From Rhizoclosmatium globosum (taxonomy: Eukaryota > Chytridiomycota > Chytridiomycetes > Chytridiales > Chytriomycetaceae), in NCBI GenBank assembly GCA_002104985.1, contig MCGO01000048.1:124001-188000 (forward strand): 64,000 nt of DNA, written 5' to 3'. Position numbers and translations under genes: made by a program. A model generated the notes under the pieces. That model was not told where the DNA came from and made no database searches. It worked only from the letters and a program-made list of their open reading frames with translations. Below are positions 51,852-60,168 of the stretch, piece by piece; the first letter of the stretch is position 1, and each line of letters begins with the position of its first letter.

Positions 51852-52020
51852 TGTGCTGTGTTTTTTTTCGTAAATGTTTCCAGATCTTATACGAAAGCAA
51901 CATAAAATAGTTTTTAAAGTTTACAGCAATCCTAATCCAGACTATATGAACTTTCGCTTTCATTGGAAATTAACTATAATTTATGACTTTAGAAATAAAC
52001 TATTTTTAGGGATTGCACAA

Positions 52021-52091
52021 GCAATGATGGTTTAGTGGTATAATTATCGCCTGCCACGCGGTAGTCCCGGGTTCGATTCCCGGTCATTGCA
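52021..52091 (+). tRNA. tRNA-Gly (GCC)
   Basis: 71 nt. Acceptor GCAATGA/TCATTGC, discriminator A, anticodon loop CTGCCAC, T arm CCGGGTTCGATTCCCGG. Confidence 0.95.
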
Positions 52092-52170
52092 GCCTTTTGA
52101 ATATCTGCTTTTCTCTTCTCCTTTATTGTGTAGGTTGAGTGAGTAAAACAATATGGAAGGAAGAAGAAAA

Positions 52171-52244
52171 TGTTCTCGCCCAGGTTCGAACTGGGGACCA
52201 CCAGTGTGTTAGACTGGTGTGATAACCTACTACACCACGAGAAC
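52171..52244 (-). tRNA. tRNA-Val (AAC)
   Basis: 74 nt. Acceptor GTTCTCG/CGAGAAC, discriminator A, anticodon loop CTAACAC between CCAGT and ACTGG, T arm CCCAGTTCGAACCTGGG. Confidence 0.94.
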
Positions 52245-52248
52245 AGAG

Positions 52249-52320
52249 AGCCCAACGTGGGGGTCGAACCCACAACCTTGAGATTAAGAGTCTCACGCTC
52301 TACTGACGAGACGTCTACAG
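52249..52320 (-). pseudogene. tRNA-Lys (CUU)-like relic with unpaired acceptor stem
   Basis: The anticodon arm (TGAGA CTCTTAA TCTCA), T arm (GTGGG TTCGACC CCCAC) and 3' acceptor strand GTTGGGC are those of tRNA-Lys(CUU). The 5' strand should be close to GCCCAAC but reads CTGTAGA, and the D stem starts TCTC instead of GCTC. The acceptor cannot pair, so I call it a relic unless the 5' end is an assembly error. Confidence 0.6.
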
Positions 52321-52471
52321 GTTACAACAACATTGAGGGTGCCAACGAGGTGAGAAGGAGGCCAAGCAAATTGCAAGTTCTTTGAATATGTATGGCAAAA
52401 GCGAAACTACGATGCGTTGCTGAACCAAATCGGAGGGAGGAGTCTTTTTTCATTAGGAAAAAAGAAGAATT

Positions 52472-52544
52472 TGGAGGACCTGGGCATTGATCCCAGTGCC
52501 TCTCGCATGCTAAGCGAGCGCTCTACCATTTGAGCTAGACCCCC
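52472..52544 (-). tRNA. tRNA-Ala (AGC)
   Basis: 73 nt. Anticodon loop TTAGCAT between CTCGC and GCGAG, T arm CTGGGATCAATGCCCAG, acceptor GGGGGTC/GTCCTCC with one G-U and one mismatch. Confidence 0.88.
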
Positions 52545-53023
52545 TGATGGTGTAAGTTAGGAAAACTTGATAGGACGCTAAATATTAAGATTGACTTTCC
52601 AGGACTTAACATCTCTTACGCCCAATCTCAAACAAAGCAAACACAAGTATTGTATCTCAACTTTTGCGGCATTCTTACTTGCCTTGAGGGCAAGGGATCA
52701 AGGAGGAAACTGAAGTTGGGTTGAGGTTCCTTTTCAATGGGCATGTTTAGTCATAGAAAGAGACTGCCCCGAATGCTGACACTCACTGTGATGCTATTAG
52801 GATGAGACTGTGTTTTCTAGCTTCCCTTCCCAATTGTCAAGGTCTGGCTTGATGGCAGCGGGATGGTTGAGATTTTCTTCTAGAGCCTTGAGCATATAAG
52901 TAGAACGGAACGTTTACGCTATGGAAGTAGTGCGTTGAATTGTTGAGAAAGTAATTGATGGGTTCTTTTTTTGTTGGTTGGATTGTTGCAAACAATTAGG
53001 TATAGTCCTCTCTGTTCCTTAGA
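52545..53023. other. Intergenic stretch between tRNA genes
   Basis: About 480 bp between tRNA-Ala and tRNA-Thr. No reading frame or RNA gene that I can support. Confidence 0.4.
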
Positions 53024-53096
53024 GCCCTTATAGCTCAGTGGTAGTAGCGTTTCCCTCGTAAGGAAAAGGTCGACAGTTCAATCCTGTCTGGGGGCA
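53024..53096 (+). tRNA. tRNA-Thr (CGU), variant T stem
   Basis: 73 nt. Same sequence as the copies at 22563 and 32956 except for a compensated change in the T stem (GACAG/CTGTC instead of GACGG/CCGTC). The only copy on the plus strand, 43 bp upstream of the retrotransposon. Confidence 0.93.
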
Positions 53097-53139
53097 TAGC
53101 TTTTAGGTTGGTCAGTGGAAGAAGGGGTTGATGGAGGAT

Positions 53140-53348
53140 TGATGTGTCTACGCGGCGTCGGCGGCGTAGCGTCAGGTGGGCAAGCGAGTCCTTTGGAACC
53201 TTGCGTTTATTGGAGATCTAATAATGTACACATGACATATGCAATATAAATAAATAACAAAGATATAGACACTGAATAATAATAAGCCCACGGCGGCGGA
53301 GGGCCGCGGCCGGCGGTAGCGGACTAGGGTTAGGCTCCAGACACAACA
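53140..53348 (-). repeat. 3' LTR (left copy)
   Basis: 209 bp; no difference from the right copy seen by eye. GC-rich ends, AT-rich middle, and TAGGGTTAGG near one end. Confidence 0.92.
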
Positions 53349-55428
53349 TCACCCCCCCAGACACGGAGGGTCTCAACAGAACCGTGGTGGGAGGCTGACC
53401 CGAAGAAGGGGAGTACTCGGTCTGGACTCTTCACTTCTGTTTCTTTGCTGTGGCTATGGCCGTCCGAGCTTTTCGCTTGGCTGGATTTGGGTTTGCATTG
53501 TCGTTGAATTCCTTTACGATCTGCACGTCATGGAAACTCGAAAAGGGAATCCATTCGTTGTGTGACTCGGGGTAACCTTTCCAGCTCACCAGGTATTCGG
53601 CTTCGGCACTGTTCGGGAGTTGACGGCGTTCTAAGATGGCTTCTACTTCGGTGGTCGGAAGGAAGGACGTGTTACCAGAGACTAATTTCAGTTGTTGTGG
53701 GGCGTAGTTTCGCCCTAACAGCCTTCCGTCGGCGTCCAGGAGTTGGTAGGTTCGTTAGCTGCGCTGATATGATCTGTATTACTTACTAGGTTCTTACTAC
53801 CCTCAATATGCGAGATGGTGAAGTCGTATGAGAGGATCTTGTCAATGAATCCTTGGAGGAGAACGTTGAGGTCGGTTTGGCTGAAGAGATACGTAAGAGC
53901 TTTGTGGTCTGTATACAAGTGAAAGTGTGCCCCGTAGAGGTATGGGTGGAACTTATTTAGAGCGAAAACGATTCCCAGTAGTTCCCTGTGGGTGGCTGAA
54001 TAGTTCTTCTGGCTGGACGAGAAAGTCTTGGCTGCAAATTTGATGTATTTGCGTGTCTTGGGATCATTGAGGTCTTCTTGTTGGTATAGGATGGCGCCGA
54101 CTCCAAACTTTGATGCGTCGGTTGCGACATAGAATTTCTTGGTGAAGTCTGGGTAGCTTAAGATTGGATCGTTTGCTGCTGCGTCGCATAGGGCTTTGAA
54201 TGAGGCGGCTTGGGCGGGACCCCAGTATTTTTGAGGGTTTGGTTTCGTGCGAATCTCCTCAAGAGGGGCTGCGAGAGTAGCTTGGAATGAAGTCGCGGAG
54301 GTAGTTGAGGAAACCCAACATGTGCGGAAGAGACGTAAAGTCTTTTGGGTTTGCGTCTGGTGTTCTCCACAATCCAATTTCCTTGAAACGGCCTTCGTCA
54401 ATTCGTATTCCTTGAGTGCCTTTTGACAAATCCGAGCAGTTTCACTTCTCGATGCCCCCAGCTGCATTTTTCGGGTTTGATACGCAGGTTGAAGTTGGTC
54501 GGTCTTTTGATCATACTGATGCAGTGGTCTGTGTGCTCCGCCCAGGACGCTGAGTGGACAAACAGGTCGTCCATGTATACTCGGACGTTTTTGACCCCGC
54601 TGAAGATCGTCTCCATCTGTTCTTGGAACCAGGATGGAATGTTCTAGAGGTTTGTTAGTTTGGTTCGCTTTTCCAAGGTTGTTCACGCTTACTTTCAATC
54701 CAAATGGAGGTGTTTTAAATACATAGCGTTCGTTGTTCCAGAAAAATGAGGTCAAGTGCCGGGATCCTTCTTCCAGGATACATTGTTCGTAAGCTCCGTC
54801 AAGGTCGGCTGTTGAGAAGATTGTTGATTCCTTTCCTTCTTCCAGGACGTCGTTGCATGTTTGGGGAACCCGTTTGTAGTCTTTTGACTGCCCGTTCACG
54901 TGCCTTACGTCTGCGCATATACGATGCTTGACAACTACCCCGTTTACGATGCGGGCTGGTGCTATTAGTGAGCAGTTCCATTCCGACGGGCCTGTCCGTT
55001 TCTCGATGATCCCGTCTCGTTCCCATTCGGCAACCTTAAATGATGATTAGCTTACGGTATGAGAGTTATTGGGGATCTACCTTCTTCTGCACAATGGGTC
55101 TTTTGGTGAAAGGCAGTCGGTATTGTTGAATGAATTTGGGGTTGGCTCCGTCTACCAGCTCGACGACGAAGGGTTTCAGTTTGGCCCTGGACGACTTTGG
55201 GATCTTTGAGTTTTCGTCGAGGTACGGTTGGATAGCTTTGAGGAATTTGGCACGCTCGTCTTGATCGTGCTTTGACAGCTCGGCATGTGGGAACACGATA
55301 CTTGGGACTGGGTCTTCGTCGTGTCCCGGTCGTAGTGGTTTGACTTCCGTCTCATGTTATCTGTCATCATGATTTTAGCTTCTGTAGATTGGGGTTGCCC
55401 TTCACAGGAAGGAACTCAAAGGAAAAAA
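53349..55428 (-). pseudogene. pol remnant: RT, RNase H, integrase tail, chromodomain; two introns and frameshifts
   Basis: Coding order from 55380 down. It begins with a pre-RT segment (VFPHAELSKHDQDERAKFL, QYRLPFTKRPIVQ). RT follows: GIIEKRTGPSEWNCSLIAP, STADLDGAYEQCILEEGSRH, FKTPPFGLK and the active site VYMDDLFVHS. RNase H comes next: FYVATDASKFGVGAILYQQE, THRELLGIVFALNKFHPYLY and LYTDHKALTYLF. The integrase tail is LLDADGRLLGRNYAPQQLKL. The chromodomain is EAILERRQLPNSAEAEYLVS with WKGYPESHNEW, ending in a Lys-rich tail. Introns at 55035-55080 (46 nt) and 54644-54692 (49 nt) restore the conserved frame when removed. Two further +1 shifts (near 54420 and 54285) have no intron explanation. 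The integrase core is deleted near 53740. Confidence 0.85.
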
Positions 55429-55637
55429 TGATGTGTCTACGCGGCGTCGGCGGCGTAGCGTCAGGTGGGCAAGCGAGTCCTTTGGAACCTTGCGTTTATT
55501 GGAGATCTAATAATGTACACATGACATATGCAATATAAATAAATAACAAAGATATAGACACTGAATAATAATAAGCCCACGGCGGCGGAGGGCCGCGGCC
55601 GGCGGTAGCGGACTAGGGTTAGGCTCCAGACACAACA
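55429..55637 (-). repeat. 5' LTR (right copy)
   Basis: 209 bp direct repeat of 53140-53348; being on the upstream side of the minus-strand coding region, it carries the element's promoter. Confidence 0.92.
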
Positions 55638-55751
55638 AGGATAATCAAACCAAGGGCAGAAACTGTTCAAAATATGTATGCTATAACTTTATTGGAGTAA
55701 TAATAAAACTCCATATCCACTCACAATCAAACAAAACTCTCAAACACCGCC

Positions 55752-58137
55752 TCACTTATTCTTGGCAGCCTGAGCCTTCTTAAACTCCTCCATCATTTGC
55801 GTCTGCACAAACGGCATCACAGGAACATGTCGCTTATACTCCATAGAGAACTCTCCCTTTCCTTGAGAAATACTTCTCAAATCCGTAGAAAATCCAAACA
55901 TCTCGTTCAACGGGACTTCAGCGTTCACCTCAACGTACTCGTCACGGATCTCAGAGTCGTTGATGGTTCCCTTACGCTTGTTGAGTAAACCGATAACGCT
56001 TCCTTGGTATTCAACGGGTGCAGTCACATTGACGTCCATGACAGGTTCCAGAATTTGGGGACCCGCGCTCATGAAGGCTTCACGGAAAGCACTGATGGCG
56101 GCGATCTTGAAAGCCAATTCACTGGAATCGACAGCGTGAGCAGCACCATCCTCCAAGACGAAGCGACAGTTTGTAACGGTTGCACCGACAAGAGCTCCCT
56201 TCTCAACAGCTTCATAGAAACCTTTCTGAATAGCAGGAATGTAGTTTGCAGGAATGTTCATACCGACGGTTTCGTTGCTGAATTCAACAGTCTCGCCCTT
56301 CTCGTTGGCCTCCTCCATTGGCTCAATGTATCCAACAACTTTACCAAACTGTCCAGATCCTCCAGACTGCTTCTTGTGTGTGTAGTTGAATTCCGCTCTT
56401 GAAGTAATGGTTTCACGATAAGCGACTTGTGGCTTTCCAGTCACACATTCGGTGTTGTACTCTCGCTTCATACGTTCAACGTAAATCTCCAAATGCAGTT
56501 CACCCATTCCAGAAATGATGGTTTGTTTGCTCTCCGCGTCAACGTGGACTTTGAAGGTAGGGTCTTCACGTTGGAATCGGTTCAAAGCCTTTCCAAAGTT
56601 GGGGCTTTCCTTTCCTTTTGGCTCAATGGACAGAGAAATGACAGGCTGTGGAACAAACATGGATGTCATTGTCAAGGCAGTAGTTCCGTCAGTGAAAGTA
56701 TCTCCAGAAGCGCACTCAATACCAAAGAGGGCACAGATTTCTCCCGATCCAACAGAGTCGACGTCCTCCATTTCGTTGGAGTGCATACGCACCAATCGAG
56801 GTACCTTGACACGCTTTCCAGTACGAACGTTCACGATCCATTCACCCTTCTTGAGGGTTCCCTGGTAGATTCTGAGGTATGTCAATTGTCCAAATCGGGA
56901 TTCTTCGAGCTTAAAGGCGAGACCGACAAGTGGGTCAGAAGAGGAGCATGAAAGCTGAACCTTTTCTTCGTTCTGTTTGGCATCGAGGGCATAGTTGGGG
57001 ACGTGGTGTGGGGCTGGGAGGTATTGAATGACTCCATCAAGCATAGGCTGCACACCCTTGTTGTGGTATGCAGATCCCATAAAGACAGGACAGAATTTGA
57101 GTCCAATAGTAGCACGACGAATGGCAGCAGCAAGCTGTTCACTGGTTGGAGTTTCTTCCATCAAAAAGAGCTCTCCAATTTCGTCATCAACGTTGGCAAC
57201 AGTTTCAATCAATTCTTGACGCTTCTCGTTCACCTTCTCCATCAAAGCAGCTGGAATATCCTTGGTAATGATCTTTTCACTGGTATTCCACAGATTAGTT
57301 TTCCTATAAAATCGCCAATTAAGATTCCTCACCCCTTAGCTCCTTCATGGTAGTATGCCTTCATGTTAACAAGATCAACAACACCTTCCAGCTCGCTTTC
57401 AGCACCAATAGGAATCTGAACGGCGGCAGCAGTCAACTTGAGTTTCTGCCGCAACTGGTCAATGATTCTCCAAGGGTTAGCTCCTGCACGGTCCATCTTG
57501 TTGATGAAACAGATTCTGGGGACATTGTATCTCTTCATTTGTCTGTCGACAGTAATAGTTTGGGACTGGACACCTCCAACAGCACAGAGAACCAAGATGG
57601 CAGAATCCAAGACTCTCAAAGCGCGTTCTACTTCAATAGTGAAATCGACGTGTCCTACAAGTTGTTTTTGGATCAGTTATACTGGCACTCAAAAGTGCCT
57701 TGAACAGCTGAACTCTCACCAGGAGTGTCAATAATGTTAATGGCATTGTCCTTCCAAGTGGCATAAGTAGCAGCAGATTGAATAGTGATACCCTTCTCTC
57801 TCTCCAACTCCATAGAGTCCATCTTTGCACCGACACCGTCCTTTCCTCGCACTTCGTGAATGTCATCAATACGACCCGTGTAGTAGAGGATACGCTCTGT
57901 CAAAGTAGTCTTTCCCGAGTCAATGTGAGCCGAGATTCCAATGTTTCTGAGATGGTTGAGGCGATTCTGGAAGGAGGGCGATCAGTTTCATTCGTTTGAC
58001 GTCAAGCTTTGCAGGGTGAAAGAGCGAACCTCGTCACTTGGATCGATCTTTGCAACGGCCTCGGTTGAGTAACTCCGAACGACCAGGGTTCTCAGAGATC
58101 GGCCTAAAGCAGGTGCTCTGAAGAAGCGAGTGAGCAT
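55752..58137 (-). CDS. MEF1: Mitochondrial translation elongation factor G (mEF-G1)
   Basis: GTPase that moves tRNA and mRNA through the mitochondrial ribosome. The ATG at 58135-58137 gives [20 protein letters not shown] followed by RSYSTEA, an Arg/Ser-rich presequence for mitochondrial import. GTPase motifs: [17 protein letters not shown] (G1), [10 protein letters not shown] (G2), [20 protein letters not shown] (G3, split by an intron) and [14 protein letters not shown] (G4). EF-G domains II-V follow ([40 protein letters not shown]), ending AQAAKNK. Four or five short introns. About 740 residues, normal for the family. Head-to-head with PSMG4. Confidence 0.96.
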
Positions 58138-58188
58138 CGCAGACTATTCAAACAGAAAAACAGCAAACAAATCCCAACACCCTTTCAA
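58138..58188. promoter_or_regulatory. Bidirectional intergenic region MEF1 / PSMG4 (51 bp)
   Basis: Complete gap between opposed ATGs; CAAACAGAAAAACAGCAAAC in the middle. CAA-rich on the plus strand like the other head-to-head gaps here. Confidence 0.45.
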
Positions 58189-58700
58189 ATGACTCACTCT
58201 TCCGAATCAGAAACAGTTGTCGCCCAACACACAATCCCGTTCACCGAGGGAACCCACGTGCACATTCAAATCATCCAAATGGGATCGTCAGTGTTTGTGT
58301 GGATTGGAGCCACGCAGGGCGACGCGGTGCACTCGCTCAAACCAACGGGCCAGCTTGCCGCACTTGCCTTTGCGGCGACAACTCGATTCAACAACGGCGC
58401 GGCAATTGGTTCAACGCTGATTGCTGCGAAGGTGGACGATGCAAGCGAGGGAATTGCGAAGCGAATTGGTTTGTTTTTGTGTTGGACACTTACTTGGCTC
58501 GTTCAACTGACTCTTGCCTTCTTTGATTTGAAGCGGCACGCACTAAGATGAATGTGTTTGTCAGTTGCGATCTGCCGAGTGAAGCCGCCGACCTCGTGGT
58601 CTTCTCAGAGAGGCATACAGTCAAACTCCTCAAAGAACTGGAAGCGAAACGCAACGCATCCCACGAATCCACACAATCAGTACAATCTGCAACTCTGTAA
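58189..58700 (+). CDS. PSMG4: Proteasome assembly chaperone 4 (PSMG4)
   Basis: Small chaperone that helps assemble the proteasome alpha ring, working with PSMG3. The ATG at 58189 begins MTHSSESETVVAQHTIPFTE, then HVHIQIIQMGSSVFVWIGAT (the conserved strand with VWIG), LAALAFAATTRFNNGAAIGS and, after a 65-nt intron (about 58467-58531), ARTKMNVFVSCDLPSEAADL with the characteristic VFVSC strand. About 149 residues. The Ala/Ser-rich tail is dispensable-looking. Confidence 0.85.
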
Positions 58701-58775
58701 ATAAAGCACTATTCTACTGCATGTATAAAAATGGTTTTATTAGTGTCTGCAAGCACATTCCCTTGAACAATGAAA

Positions 58776-59941
58776 TCAGTTCTTCTTCCCGTCAATAATG
58801 CCCGAGATGAGAGGAATGGCGGCATCGGCAATCGTGAAACTGAAGACGAGCTTTGGTCCAACCACAAGCAACTTTGGCACAAGTCCCTTGAAGAAGGATC
58901 CGAATCCTTCGTTCTTGACCATGTTGGAGAGAATAACGAGTCCAGCTTCAGCCTTGTCGGCGGATTTGGCCTGAATACGGGTCTTGATAACGTCAAGCTA
59001 TTGGGAAGTAAAGAGGTTAATCAACAGTATTACCAATGAAACAAGAGAAACAACTCAACTGGTGAAGAAACAGTGATGGAAGCAAAGGCACCACCAATAG
59101 AAGCACAAAAGTTTTGGAAGAAGGTGGCATCGTTGTAGTCCTTCAAGCCAAAGATGTTCTCCTTAACGAAAGCAGATCCTCCAAACAAAGCAAACGATCC
59201 AGGGGCGTTACGAGCGGCAGTCCAAGAAGCCCCACGGTACAATCCCCAACCTTCCTGAGTAATAATCTGTCCAAGTCCCTTTCCTTTCAAAATCTCTGGG
59301 TTCGTTTGAGCCTTAATCTTCAAAGCGTCCAAAGGCAACAAGACAATCTCTCCGACTCCAATAATACTTCCAGCAGTTGCATGCATCATAGTCTTCCAGT
59401 TGTCTCCAAACAAGGACTTGAAAGTAGATGAATGGTGGGTGTTGAAGTAATCCTTGACGTGTCGCTGTCCAGTCCATTTGTACATTCGTTGCATGACCTT
59501 GTAACCGGCAGCGAATCCAATTCCTGGGAATAGAGACTTGTACTTTGTGAATGTGCCTTGTGTGGCAGCGTCACGGAAGATGACTTTGTTGAGAACGGAG
59601 AAGCCTTCAGCTGTGGTTTGACCCTTGGCAAATGGCTGGTTCATTTCAATTAGAATACAGTCAAGTCAAGAAGGATCAAAAGTATGCATAGGAATCAATC
59701 CAGCGGGGAATCGATACAGTTCTTATCGATAAGCAGACAAGAACCACACAACACTCACCTTTTCTTTGGAGTTCATCAATCTCTTCGCGATCGTGTCCAC
59801 TGGGTGGAAACAGACAAGCTCCAAGACTCCCGAAAGAGCCGATCCAAGAAGACGAGAGGTGAGTGATTCGTTGCCCTTTCCAGAAGATCCGTGGCCGCCC
59901 ATGTTTTTTGTTTTGCCTTTTTTCGACTGGAAATCAGACAT
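58776..59941 (-). CDS. GGC1: Mitochondrial GTP/GDP carrier (Ggc1-like)
   Basis: Exchanges GTP and GDP across the inner mitochondrial membrane. The ATG at 59939-59941 begins MSDFQSKKGKTKNMGGHGSS. Repeat 1 LLGSALSGVLELVCFHPVDT with IAKRLMNS, repeat 2 GVGEIVLLPLDALKIKAQTN and repeat 3 SSPVELLDVIKTRIQAKSAD (split by an intron) closely match the Ggc1 group, as do the segments LFPGIGFAAGYKVMQRMYKW and NAPGSFALFGGSAFVKENIF. Ends FSFTIADAAIPLISGIIDGK. Introns at about 59645-59757 and 58998-59055. Length as in yeast Ggc1, about 330 residues. Confidence 0.88.
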
Positions 59942-60168
59942 GACTCACACCGAAAGGAAATCATATTTGATCTCTTTTGTGGAAAGAGGTCAGCGAGGAA
60001 TGAAAGGAAAAGCCTGGCTCTGGAAGTGAGGTTATTTCAGGATTGGCTGTGATTGAACCAAGTACAGTATTAAAAAGCACAAGAATAAAAATGTGTGTAA
60101 ACTGATACATAAATAGGTATGCTTGTATGAGAGGGAAGGTTGTGTTGGCTAAAGGTAACGCATGAAAT

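Larger units (their letters stand above)
53140..55637 (-). mobile_element. Ty3/gypsy LTR retrotransposon of chromovirus type, internally deleted
   Basis: Two 209-bp direct repeats that read as identical bound a 2080-bp interior. They start TG and end CA, and the element is flanked by a 5-bp target duplication AGGAT (53135-53139 and 55638-55642). The coding strand is minus: the interior holds reverse transcriptase, RNase H, the C-terminal tail of integrase and a chromodomain. Gag, protease and the integrase core are missing. A G-run (TCTGGGGGGGTGA in the coding sense) abuts the 3' LTR and can serve as polypurine tract. A tRNA-complementary primer site next to the 5' LTR was not found. It sits between tRNA-Thr and the end of the EF-G gene, about 115 bp from that stop. 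Confidence 0.93.

Noticed and set aside
52170..52385. Short plus-strand frame across the tRNA cluster
   Set aside because: Made of antisense tRNA-Val and tRNA-Lys sequence.
53715..54899. 394-codon open frame in the retroelement taken as one intact protein
   Set aside because: It reads through intron 54644-54692 and then in a wrong frame until about 54285; RT homology moves between frames.
55390..55428. tRNA primer-binding site beside the 5' LTR
   Set aside because: No stretch complementary to a tRNA 3' end (such as the initiator seen here) was found; self-priming cannot be judged by eye.
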